DNA of 64,000 bases from Lasiodiplodia sp. COLG20 (lineage: Eukaryota > Ascomycota > Dothideomycetes > Botryosphaeriales > Botryosphaeriaceae): NCBI GenBank assembly GCA_009801085.1, contig VNWV01000007.1:1178001-1242000 (forward strand), read 5' to 3'. The notes beneath the pieces were generated by a model. It searched no databases, was not told the origin of the DNA, and was given only the letters and a program-made list of their open reading frames with translations. The position numbers and the translations under genes are program-made. This document shows, piece after piece, positions 1 through 10,062 of this stretch. Positions within the stretch are counted from its first letter, which is position 1. Each line of letters begins with the position of its first letter.

Positions 1-1
1 G

Positions 2-112
2 CCCCGGCACACGGAGGGGCAGGAGCTCGTGCTGGGGCCGCGGACGATCAGGTTTGCGGATGGGTCGGCGAGGAACTATGGGACTAATTTGGGGAGTCCG
101 AGGGATGAGTAG
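2..112 (+). CDS. C-terminal end of an unidentified protein (5' truncated by the window)
   Basis: An open frame enters from the left edge and runs 36 codons to a TAG at 110-112. It is GC-rich like the coding DNA elsewhere, and the base composition drops right after the stop. The peptide contains a stretch reading LVLGPRTIRFADGSARNYG, which looks like ordinary folded protein rather than random translation, but I do not recognise the family. The next gene, on the minus strand, ends at 392, so the two would be convergent. No start codon or domain is visible, so this rests on composition and open frame only. Confidence 0.35.
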   Translation, partial: PRHTEGQELVLGPRTIRFADGSARNYGTNLGSPRDE

Positions 113-391
113 GGGGGTGTTTTGGGTGGTGGGTGAGGTAAGGTTAGTGAGGTGAGTGCTTGAGTGGAGGTAGGTGAATAGACGGAGCGTTTGTATGGCT
201 GAGGTAGGTTGATTATGGTGGGGTTTGCGAAGCGTTGCGTAGAGAACATATGTGCCGGTAGATGATGGCACCGAGAGACGTGGTTCAACACACATGTCTG
301 TAGGCATAGAACGTTGAGAAATAGAGATACTACATAGAATCCTTGATACTGCTGCTGCATAAATGCAGGTGGCTGGTACATTCTCGGGTGA

Positions 392-3300
392 TCAAACTGC
401 TCCCCTTTCCCGTAGCATGTTTGCTACCTGATGGTGATCTCCTCTCAATGCTAGTTCGAGGTTAGATTTTGCACCGTCGTTTCCTGGTGCGTTGACGTCG
501 GCACCTGCATTGAGCAGTTTCTCCACAATCAAAACATGCCCGCGCTCTACTGCTATGTTCAGTACAGAAATTCCCCCATCCAATCCTGATTCTATTGCGT
601 TAACATCGGCACCTGCATTGAGCAGTGCGTCGACTACTAGGAGATGATTCCGTGCTGTTGCTAAGTGGAGTGCTGTGTGTCTTTCCCGTAGTGCGTCAAC
701 GTTGGCTCCTGCACTAAGTAGTTTCTCCACTACCGAAATATGGCCATACTCTGCTGCTTTATGGAGTGCTGTCTCTGCTTCATTGACGTTGGCGCCTGCG
801 CTTAGTAGTTTTTCCACTACCGAAATATGGCCAAACTGCGATGCTGCGTGGAGTACCTGTGTTGAATTGGCGTCGGCGCCTGCACTAAGTAGCTTCTCCA
901 CTACCGAAACATAACCTCTCTTCGCTGCTATGTAAAGTGCTGAGTTTGCTACATTGATGTCGGCGCCTGCATCGAGTAGTGCCTCGACTACTAGGGGATA
1001 GTTCCCTTCTGTTGCGGAGTAGAGTGCTGTTAATAGATAGGCCTCTGGATCTAGTGCGTTGACGTGGGCGCATGCACTAAGTAGCTTCTCTACTACTTGA
1101 AGATTACCATCCCCCGCTGCTGCGTAAAGGGCTGTTGTTACTGCACTGACGTCTGCGCCTGCATTGAGTAGTGCCTCGACCACTAGAAGATGACCATTTA
1201 CCGATGCGAAGTAGAGTGCTGTTCGTTTACGGTCCTCTTGATGTCGTGCGTCAACGTCGGCGCCTGCACTGAGTAGCTTCTCCACTACGGAAACATGACC
1301 ACCCAGCGCCGCCGCTTGTAATGCGGTCAGTCCGTCGTTTTTTGCTGCCGGTGCGTTGACATCAGCTTTTTCATCAAGCAGCCTTTTCACGATTTGAAGT
1401 TGTCCCCATCTTGACGCTCTCTGGAGTGCTGTTGCGCACAGGGGTATTGTTGGTGGCGCATTAATGTCGGCGTTTGCTTGAATCAGCCTTTCAACCATCT
1501 GGAGATTTCCCGTTGCTGCTACTTGTAGTGCAAAAGACCTCGCTTTTCGTGTCGTGTCACACGTCTTAAGCACCTTTTCAACCATCATCCACGTATCTTC
1601 CTTAGCGCTATGTTCGAGTAGCTCATCAGCTTGTTCGAGGCTCAGACGGTGCTGGCTCGTTTGCACCCACTCCAAGAGTCCGTAGTGCTGATGCTTTCGA
1701 ACAAAGTTCGCGATGGCTATTTTCCGATCTGACAGTCCTTCTAATGTCCACTCCGTTTCAAGTATGCTACTTTGACTAAGTAACAGATTGTTCCACAAAT
1801 TCCATGTCGGAGTAGACTTGGTGAAGTTCTTGCAATGGAAGATCCAATGTCTTAATGCGTACTGGAGAAATGGATGCGATCCGATGATACTTCGCAGCGT
1901 ACGTGTGTAGCTCTCCTGTTGCAGCAATGTAAAGTGGGCGTCTGTCCTTTGTTTCGATCGAATAAACTCGCTAACAAGCTGCGATGCCTTAGATACGGTT
2001 CGCAAAATGCCGTTCTGGCCCGAAGCGACGTTTATGTTGGCCTCAAGCAAGTCCTGCCCTCGAACAGGGGCTTGGGGCTTTGGTCGTTTGACAAGTTGTC
2101 TTTCGAAGTCGCTGAAATTGAGATAGGTGACGCAAATTTCTCCAAGTTCGTGGTCTGCAATGTCCGCCTCGTAATGGAAGTCGAAGTTTGCTTCGGTCTG
2201 ACATTCTCCTAAGAGAAAGTCCTTGATCGTAGAATGTGCGAATTGAAGTACATCATCCTCTTCATCACAAACAACGAGACCACGGGTCCATGACGGAATT
2301 TGTGTGATGTCATTTACATAGCGGTCCGGTTCGGATGACTTTTGAAGAGGTTCGATTGCAATGGCTTCTCTAAGCTCTTCAAGCGATAATGGTCGCCTAG
2401 CACATCCTATCCAGTGAAAAATCTTTGGTACCAGCTTTCTTTCTCCGCTGTTGAGAATCCGGCCAAGCAATTGGTCATACATTTCAGGAAGGCCTTTTGG
2501 AAGTCGTTGGAGGGCTGCTCGAAGATCGCGGTCACGACGTTGAGAGCATAAATCCTGCAATGCGAAATCGACCCAGAGAAACCTAATGTTATCAGTCAGT
2601 GCCATCGATGCATGTCTAATAGTAGGAGTACACTTACATCCCATGAGCTTTACTGAGTAGGTGGTCTTCAATCTCCTGAAGTATGTCGTGATGACCGACT
2701 ACCAGGCGCTCTTCTTCTACCAACTCGTCCAGTCTCTTCTTGACTATGGTTTTGAGATCGAAGTTTGACTCTGGAAGCTTGGTACTGACAAAGTGGATAT
2801 TCTTGAACATCCTCCTCGTGCGCCAGCCATCACCATCACGGCTTGACAAAAATAGCTTGATTGTCCGATCTGGCATGTTCATAATCCTCTGAAAAGCTTT
2901 TAAGAGCGAGCATCTCTCTTCCTCGCCGCACTCATCAAAAGCATCAATTACAATGAATTGAGTTGTGGAAATTGCGTCCCCTAGCAAGGATTCGAGGTCC
3001 GTCAGCTCTGGAGGGCCTGGATGGAGCATTTTCTCCAGAGAAGATTGTTGATCGGGAGATAAAGACTCAGGACGCAGAATCTGTCTGAGCAAGGAGCTCA
3101 AAACTGTGGTTGTATGCAAGGATGCTTCATTGTCAAAGCGACAGAAGAAGTAGACCATGCGCCCTGCACTTGAAGGATGGCGAGACAGCTCGGCAATCGC
3201 ACTTGCTCTATCTCACAGTAAGCTTGCAGCATCATGTGGAGGTTTTTTTATCACTGACGTAAGGATGGTCTTGCCAGAACCCACTGCGTTGAGAATGTAA

Positions 3301-4427
3301 GCAAGTGTTGTTGGTTCTTAGTTCCTAAGATTCAGGACTCACATTTTCCAGTCAAGCACAACAGCGACGAGTCGGGCGCGGCCACCCAGTCACTAAATTG
3401 CTTCGTATGTGTCAGCCATTGTGCCGTTGAGACTACACACTGCCTACGAGCGCGCGTCCAAGGCCGATTGAAGTCGTGGTCTGAGAGTTTATCCAAAAGG
3501 GATTGCCTTTTCTGCACTGCTATTGTTAGCTTGGGCTTCGTAATGCTGTTCAAATAACTCACTCAATCTCAGTTTCTGCATCTCCAATCCCTGTTCTTTA
3601 GCTCTCCGCCGGTGCCAAATCCTATGGTCTTCAGCTCTTGCTCGTTCTTCTAACTGAGCACGCCTTTCTCGTTCATCAGCTTTGTGTGAAGCCGCGGTGA
3701 TTTCATCTTTGATTTCTTTGCTCCAGTGTCGCAGCTTCTGCTCAAAGGGGCTGAAATCCGACTCAAAGGACGATAGTGTGATGATTTTGGCAGCATGAAC
3801 CCATCCTAAAAACAAATCAGTCATCAACTAGCGCAATGCATTCGGGGAGACTAACCAGGACTCTTCATTATTTCTACAGCCCGGGTGCAGCACGATACGA
3901 GGGTTGCATAGAAGCTACATAGACTAGATTGCAATCTAGTCGAATCCAAATACAGACCTTGGTACTCGGCATAACGTGGACAATGTCTGCCAAACTTCAT
4001 GAAAAGTGCTGAAAGTTTCTCGAAATACGAGCCAAAATTCGATGCGATCTAGGGTGGTTCTCAGTAATGCGCAAAATATGGCTTGGTGTAGGATTACCAG
4101 CAAGGCAAATTTGAGACTGCCCCAGACCAGTGCTGCTATTCTGGGGTTCGAGGAAACGAACGTTTCCACGACAGTTGAGAATTGCTGGACAGACTGGAGT
4201 ACTGTCTGCAAACGAGTTGCAATACAGCGACTCTGTCTTTCGGAGTTGATTTCATCCAGGTGTGCTGTGAATTCAAGCACGGTCGCCGCGTTGGGCTGAT
4301 CATTTGATGATTCGAAATCCTGGCGCTGGTCTGCATCCAATACGTGTTTGAACCCTTCAATAGCCGAGTGTAGTTGTGCTGTCCCTATGGGACTGATTCG
4401 TGATGAGAGTTGGACCGATTGTGACAT
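392..4427 (-). CDS. NACHT-ankyrin STAND (NLR-like) receptor, seven exons
   Basis: This is a signal-transducing NTPase of the fungal NLR type, which in this family typically serves non-self recognition or programmed cell death. My spliced model is 4427-4098, 4048-3856, 3805-3563, 3519-3343, 3283-3259, 3207-2638 and 2582-392. All introns are GT-AG, 43-59 nt long, and the exons sum to 1242 codons plus stop in one frame. The N-terminal 300 residues are helical, with the ALVWGSLKFALL-IASNFGSYFEKLS segment typical of fungal STAND N-termini (DUF7708-like, from memory). The NACHT domain shows a Walker A, GKLGSGKT, assembled across two splice junctions, and a Walker B, FIVIDAFDEC. A winged-helix region follows, then a C-terminal ankyrin array of about 11-12 units. 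I prefer the start at 4427 (MSQSVQLSS); an in-frame ATG at 4589 would add 54 less typical residues. The effector, if any, is unknown. Confidence 0.88.
395..1560 (-). repeat. Tandem ankyrin-repeat array with near-identical units
   Basis: The 3' third of the NACHT-ankyrin gene is a coding tandem repeat. Units carry the cores SVVEKLLSAGA or LVVEALLNAGA. At the DNA level the same block, cctgcactaagtag followed by ttctccactac, recurs with few changes near 707, 795, 880 and 1262. Several units are 28-29 residues long instead of the canonical 33. Near-identity between neighbouring units points to recent duplication or gene conversion. Confidence 0.85.
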
Positions 4428-5370
4428 GCCTGGGTGAGCTGAGAGAAAGAACGGCGTCGCTACCGACTGCGAGGCGGATTGCAGCGCGCTATTAATGCCA
4501 CTGTCTGTCGCGCACCGAAAACATTGGGGGCTATGCATGCATGCATTCGCTGGCGAAACTGGCACCTGCTCCTGCAGCTTGTGATTCAATGAAAATCAGC
4601 GTGTGGTCTTATTCGCTGGAACACCACGGCTTATCGTTACACAAAAAGCCTGGCTGGAACTGACCTCCTTCTCGCACACTAGATATTTGATCTGTTGCAA
4701 TATATCTCACGGTATATGCCTGGTGCTAGTAAGTCATCTAAGACCACTCCTTGGAAAAATGTGCTCATAGCTCTTCTGGTGCTGCGCTACAATTTTGAGA
4801 AGTGCTACGTTGCATGATGACAAGGCTGTAGTAAAAATGAGCCGGGGGACTACCAAGTGGCTGTGGGGTCGCTAGCACACCTTCATGCAACCCAATAACA
4901 GGCATCAGCAGGAGGTCACTACAAGCACAGCCTCTCACTCATAGCCATCAACTCTAGCTCTTTGAAATTCCATCCTAAAAACTCATGCGATTCTGCGCTG
5001 CTTGGATTTCGGCTTTGGGTTTCGGACGTGCGTCGAGGTCTAAGCGAAAGACGGCTATTTTCATTGTTACTTTCGAGGTAAGGACTTATGTGGTGATAAA
5101 AGCAATAAAAGGTTATCTAAATTCCTAGCAAATACAATTCTTTGGACGAAAACACATCGTATCCCCTGTGTGATCATTGGTTCGGTCCCTTGTCGCGAGT
5201 GGTGGGTATATGTATCTCGGCCAGTCTAAAATGCAATACCAACTGAATATATAAATTCTTCAAACCCGACCCATGTCCCCGCAAGGTAAAGAAGCAAAGT
5301 CGAGAATTATCACTCAACACATAATTTTGCAACTACGTTTTTCTCTGCCTACCCGCGGCCAAACTTCACC
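4428..5370. other. Intergenic region between divergent STAND and GGCT-like genes
   Basis: About 940 bases lie between the start of the NACHT-ankyrin gene (minus) and the start of the GGCT-like gene (plus), so both promoters should be here. An ATG at 4589 is in frame with the STAND gene and could extend it. The part around 5040-5260 is AT-rich and holds no ORF of note. I see no convincing TATA box, repeat or RNA gene. Confidence 0.5.
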
Positions 5371-6231
5371 ATGGATCTTCTCACCGACGAACTTGAGCGC
5401 ATAGCGATCAACATCGCCGCCTACAACGGACCCGAAGACGCATCTGACATCCCTCTCGACTCCATCAGCGGCAGGCCAGCATCTGCACAGCATCCTGAAG
5501 TGCGCCTCTCCAAGCCCTCTTCCGAGCGCACCGCCACAACCAGGGTTCGCAAGACCCACTGTACCTACCTCATGCGCCTTGGCGGCCCGCTCTCCACGCC
5601 TTCCCAAATCCAAACCATAGCCCGCCTTGCCACTCCGCCCGTCACCATCGAAGGCTCAGATGACGGCGGTTTGGCTGCAACTTTCGTCCGCCTCCCCCAC
5701 GCCGCCGTCACTCAGCTCTCCGCATGGCTCGCCGCCGCCGGCATCCCCGCGCACCAACGACCCGCCTTCATCCGCCTCTCTGAAGCAGAAAAAGACCTGT
5801 CTCCCCATTCGCCGTACCCGACGCTCGGCATCGACACGACGCTGCCGCAGCACCGGCCGAACAGCAACAATGCCGCGTTCCGCCCGTTTCAGGATGAGTT
5901 CCCCGTGTGGTATTTCTTCTACGGGACGCTGGCGGAGCCGGAGAGGTTGGCAAGTCTGCTCGGGTTAGAGGAGAGGCCGGTGCTGCTGCGCGCGGCGGTG
6001 CGTGGTGGCGCGGTCAGGACGTGGGGTTGGAAGTACAAGGCGCTTGTTGATGGGACGGAGAGGATTGATGGGTGGGCGTACGAAGTTGTGAGTAAGGAGC
6101 AGGAGGATGCCTTGCGGGCGTATGAGACGGAGAAGTATGACGTGGTGAGGTGCAGGATTAAGATGGAGGGTGGAGAGGAGGTCATGGGGTGCACGTTTCG
6201 CTTTGCTGATCCGCTCTTGCTGGATGAGTAG
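5371..6231 (+). CDS. Gamma-glutamylcyclotransferase-like (AIG2/GGCT fold) protein
   Basis: This is a single-exon gene of 286 residues. The C-terminal 100 residues form a GGCT/AIG2-like domain: the glycine loop WYFFYGTLAEPERL near residue 180, the strand GAVRTWGWKYKALVDG, then GWAYEVVSKEQEDALRAYE near 230-250, where the Glu of the YE pair matches the usual catalytic acid. Family enzymes release 5-oxoproline from gamma-glutamyl peptides or amines, but many fungal members have no known substrate. The N-terminal 175 residues are not part of the fold; part of this region (RKTHCTYLMRLGGPLSTPSQI) looks structured and may be a small extra domain. The start ATG follows accATGG context and is the first in frame. 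The gene lies between two minus-strand STAND genes, divergent from the first and convergent with the second (174-base gap). No signal peptide is visible. Confidence 0.82.
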   Translation: MDLLTDELERIAINIAAYNGPEDASDIPLDSISGRPASAQHPEVRLSKPSSERTATTRVRKTHCTYLMRLGGPLSTPSQIQTIARLATPPVTIEGSDDGGLAATFVRLPHAAVTQLSAWLAAAGIPAHQRPAFIRLSEAEKDLSPHSPYPTLGIDTTLPQHRPNSNNAAFRPFQDEFPVWYFFYGTLAEPERLASLLGLEERPVLLRAAVRGGAVRTWGWKYKALVDGTERIDGWAYEVVSKEQEDALRAYETEKYDVVRCRIKMEGGEEVMGCTFRFADPLLLDE

Positions 6232-6404
6232 CTTGAGATGGGAGGAAAGAACGCGAATTGCTACCAACGCCTGTCTATACCAACGCCGATAACTTTAATG
6301 CATGGAAGAGCACAGATCCGCCCAGCCGATACCGCCCCAGATGTTGTATCCAAGATACCCATTACAGATGACACCAGAAAATGTCACTTCTCCACCAATG
6401 CCCC

Positions 6405-9400
6405 TCATCCCACCAACTCACTCTCCCCCGCCCTCAGCAAATCACGAAAGTGCCTCGCCCTCTCATCCAACACATCCACGCCCCCCGGCCACGCCCTCCT
6501 GAGTTCCACAAACACCTCCGGCCTAAAATCCGAACACACCATCTGCGCCGCCGCATGAAAAACCGTTTCCCCACCCGGCCCCAGCTGCCTCACAAGCTTC
6601 TCCATACCGGGCTGCCTGAGCAAAAAACGCAGCATCTCAACGTCGCCCTGCTGCGCCACCACGCCGAAGACCTGATGCTGCTGCTGCTGCCCCTCGCAGC
6701 CAGCGTGACCGCGCGGCTCGAGCAGTTTTCGGTGCAAGTTGGAGTCCTTGCTCGCGCAGGCGAAGAGCTGCTTGACGACGGAGAGGCACCCGCAGGCGAC
6801 GGCTTCGCAGAGGGCGTCGGGTGCCCAGGTGGCGGCGAGGGCGGGGAGGAGGTGCGTGATGAAGGGATCGAGGAAGGCTTGCCATTCCTGCTCACGCTGC
6901 TTCAGGGTCGCGAGGACAGCTTTGCGGGTTTGTTCGTGTTCGGATCTCTTTGCGGCGGCGTCGGGCTGGCTCAAGCCTTCGAAGTCCTGAGCGGTCGGGG
7001 GTTTGGGGAGCCAGAAGTCCGGGGAGGGACTGTAGAGCCGCATGACGTGCGTCCAGACGGTGAGGGTGCGGAGGCGGGAGCCGGATTTGGACATGAGGGT
7101 GCTGGCGAGGGCGAAGCGCGAGGTTTGGAGCAAGCAGGTGAGGGCGTGCGAGGCGGATTGGGGGTGGAAGTTGGGAGGCTGGAAGGCGTCGGGTCGGTCG
7201 AGTATCATGGACGTCAAGGAATCTAGTCTGAAGTGCACGGAGATGACGAGGGCGTCGAGGACCGCGGGGTCGGGGAGGAACGTCTTTGTGTGGAGGTAGT
7301 TCTGGTCCGTCCAGTTCAGCAGTATGCCGGACCCCGGCTTGCAGATCCCCATAACGCCTTCGACTTGCTCGGCGGTTGGGCCCGCGGAGTTGGCCATGTG
7401 GTGCGACCACGCGCAGGCTGCGTAGTTGAAGAACGCTGCCTTCGGCTGGCCGGATTGGATGAAGTCCTTCTTCGAGCATTCGGGGAATTGCAGGTATCGG
7501 ATGCATTTGGACGCCATGTCTCCGTTCATCGATTCCTTGCGTTGGCTGAGATTCTTGTCGTCTTTGATATCGTCTGCCGTTCCCCACATGCTTGGATCCT
7601 TTAAGAGGATGAGCTTCTGGAGTGAGTTGTGATAAAGCCGCAGCACTGATTCGGGGTCAGACTCGTCATCTGTTACGACAAAGGGGCGGATCGATTCAAT
7701 AATATTCTTCTGCCCCTGGGCATTGAGCCCTAGAGGCAGCTCGTTTCCATCCTCTGTGTCGTAGATGACGAATTCGCAAGCCTCTCGTATCGTCACGGGC
7801 CGGGAGGCAATAGCGAGGAAGCTGAGCATTGCATCCACCTGCTCGCGCCCAACATCAAGCTGTTGAAGTACCTGCTTCCGTATTTCCGTCCACTTCTGGG
7901 GTATCTTGGAGTGCCCCGTCGGTGCATTTTCGATGGCTTGCAATACCTTGTCGACGGTCCGACGCAGCGCTCCTCGAGTGAATGCATCGGCATGTGCCAC
8001 GTTCAGGTAGACCATCATCGGGGATCCGTCAGCCAACAACGAGACGCCCTTGATCAAGCGCTGCTGCTCTTCCGCGCTGTACTGATGTCTCCGTCCGTCC
8101 TCGAAGAACTTCACGTCCATCAGGTGCTTGGCGATGCGGTAGTTCTCGTCACGGATGTCCTTGCGCAGTCTGTCGATGTCGAACGTCTCTCCCGGCACCA
8201 ACTTCTTCACGCAGCTGTTTGGCTGCGACGTGAGAAAGATCTTGCACTGACACATCAACTTGCGGAGATCTTGGAAGAAGTGGCCCAGCTCATCCCGGGC
8301 CTCAACATCCAAAGCATCAAGCGCATCCAGGAAGATGCAGACTTGCTTGGATCCCGCTTTCAGCAGCCCAATGAGGCACTGTCTGAGCACTTCCGGTCTC
8401 CGCGCCTGTCGTTGGGGATCCGTGACACTGCACTCCTGGAGTAGGTGCCAAAGACGCACTTCAAATCGGGGATGCCACGATATGAACTGCCGTATAAGAC
8501 TGCAGTAAATATTGGCTGGCTTGCTCCTCTCGCTATCGTTGTGAATGTAGTAGCGAAGGACCGTGCGATCTTTGGACTCGGATGCAAGATGATCTGCCAG
8601 GTACGCGGTGGCCACTGTTTTCCCAGATCCCATGGCCCCGAACATCGTGAGGAAATGGGTACTTGGCATGGGGGGCTGATTCCAAAACTTGAATGGGCCA
8701 TTGGTGGAAAACAGCCATTGACAGGTGCCGGCAGCTGGCGGTGGGGGTCTGTATGCAAGCTCGTGACCGCATTCTCTCTCCAGAATATCTGCAACTGGGT
8801 AATTTGTCAGCTGGGAATCTCGATGAAATGGCACTAAGGTCATACTCTGGCTTTTACGAGACATGTCGAGAGTTTCCGTGGTCGTCTCCAGTGTGTCGAT
8901 TTGCACGCCCTCCAGAAAGTGCCTCCAGAAGCTGGAAAACTGATCAACAGCTTCAGTAATCTCGTCCCGGTACTTCTTGATAGCGAAACCGAAAGGACCA
9001 TGATACTGAAATATTTTCATCGCCACTAAATAGAACCTGAACATCCCAGTGTACACTTTCACGAGATCCTGCGGATGTTAGCCGAATGACACTCAGTAGG
9101 GATACTTCTCAATTGTACCTTCCAAAGGAGGTCAGGCTCCTTTGTACTCAGTGCAATCTCGTCACACTGAATCAGGCGCGGCGCAAGATCGAAGAGGCGG
9201 TTTACCTCAGTATCCAGGGTGTCAGCAACCCCGGCTAGTTGGATCCCTACCTAAATTGGTGGTATCAGCAATGCCAACACAGCACCGGATTGGGACGGAG
9301 ATCAACTGCAGTATCCAGAGTTCTCACTTGCTTTCTGGTCACTTACGGAGCAGCTCGCGCTGACGAGCTGAGAGACGATCGCGAGGGATCCAGTGGGCTC

Positions 9401-10062
9401 AGCTGCGCCGGCTATTCCTGTGAAGCCGGCCACCTGTTGTATGGCTTCGAGCTTCGGCTTGAGCTTCTTCATGCCCTTCCGCGTGCGAGAATCGCGGAGT
9501 GACTTGTCATTCGCATTGCTAAGGTTATGAAGCAACTTGTCGGCGTCTCGGAAATGCTTGGAGTTGATACCACGCTGCTCCTCTGGTGTGAGGCTCTGGT
9601 ATGCGTCGTTGTATGCTGATTCGTGAGTGGTCCGGATCTTTCGGTTTCCGTGGATTGAGTTTGCGGGAGTATTGTTCGAGCACTTGCTGGACCCACAGTC
9701 CCGTGGCATCATCTGATTCTTCTGACTTTTGTCAGTTGAAATGCCGAAGTATCGGGGCCATCTTGAAAGCTCGGAGAGCGAAAGGTGCAAAAGCACTTAC
9801 CGGCTTTTTCTCATTATGAGATGTATGGGATTTCCTGGAGCCGGTGTCAATCAAATACCTAAGTAAACGCGCATGTATAGCTGGATCCATGGCCAAGTGA
9901 AACGTACTTTCCTTCCCCTTCATGATTGCCGGAAAAGCGTCTTAGTAACTTCGTAAACCAAGAGGGATGCGAGCCAGGTGCTTGAGTCTGACGAATAAGA
10001 TTTTATCAGCCTCTGCTATATGTTTTGGGAGTCAACGAGCACTCATACCCTCGACGAGGCAT
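6405..10062 (-). CDS. NACHT-domain STAND protein with a short degenerate ankyrin tail
   Basis: This is a second STAND NTPase. Well-supported exons are 9858-9801, 9721-9347, 9250-9119 and 9068-6405, joined by GT-AG introns of 50-96 nt. A further exon ending at 9908 reads FSGNHEGEGK into YLIDTGSRK. The 5' end is unresolved: a start at 10062 (MPRRG) with exon 10062-10049 spliced to 9940 keeps the frame and gives 1091 residues, but uses a weak AAG acceptor. A better acceptor at 9988 opens the frame further (TQAPGSHPSWFTKLLRR) but then lacks a start. The N-terminal 300 residues are helical. The NACHT domain has Walker A GAMGSGKT and Walker B QVCIFLDALDALD. The extreme C-terminus holds two ankyrin-like helices pairs (QQGDVEMLRFLL, GETVFHAAAQM), with none of the long uniform array of the neighbouring STAND gene. 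The role is presumably in self/non-self signalling, by family only. Confidence 0.8.

Noticed and set aside
4428..4589. N-terminal extension of the NACHT-ankyrin protein to an upstream ATG
   Set aside because: The 54 added residues are Cys-rich and unlike the family N-terminus; the ATG at 4427 gives a typical start.
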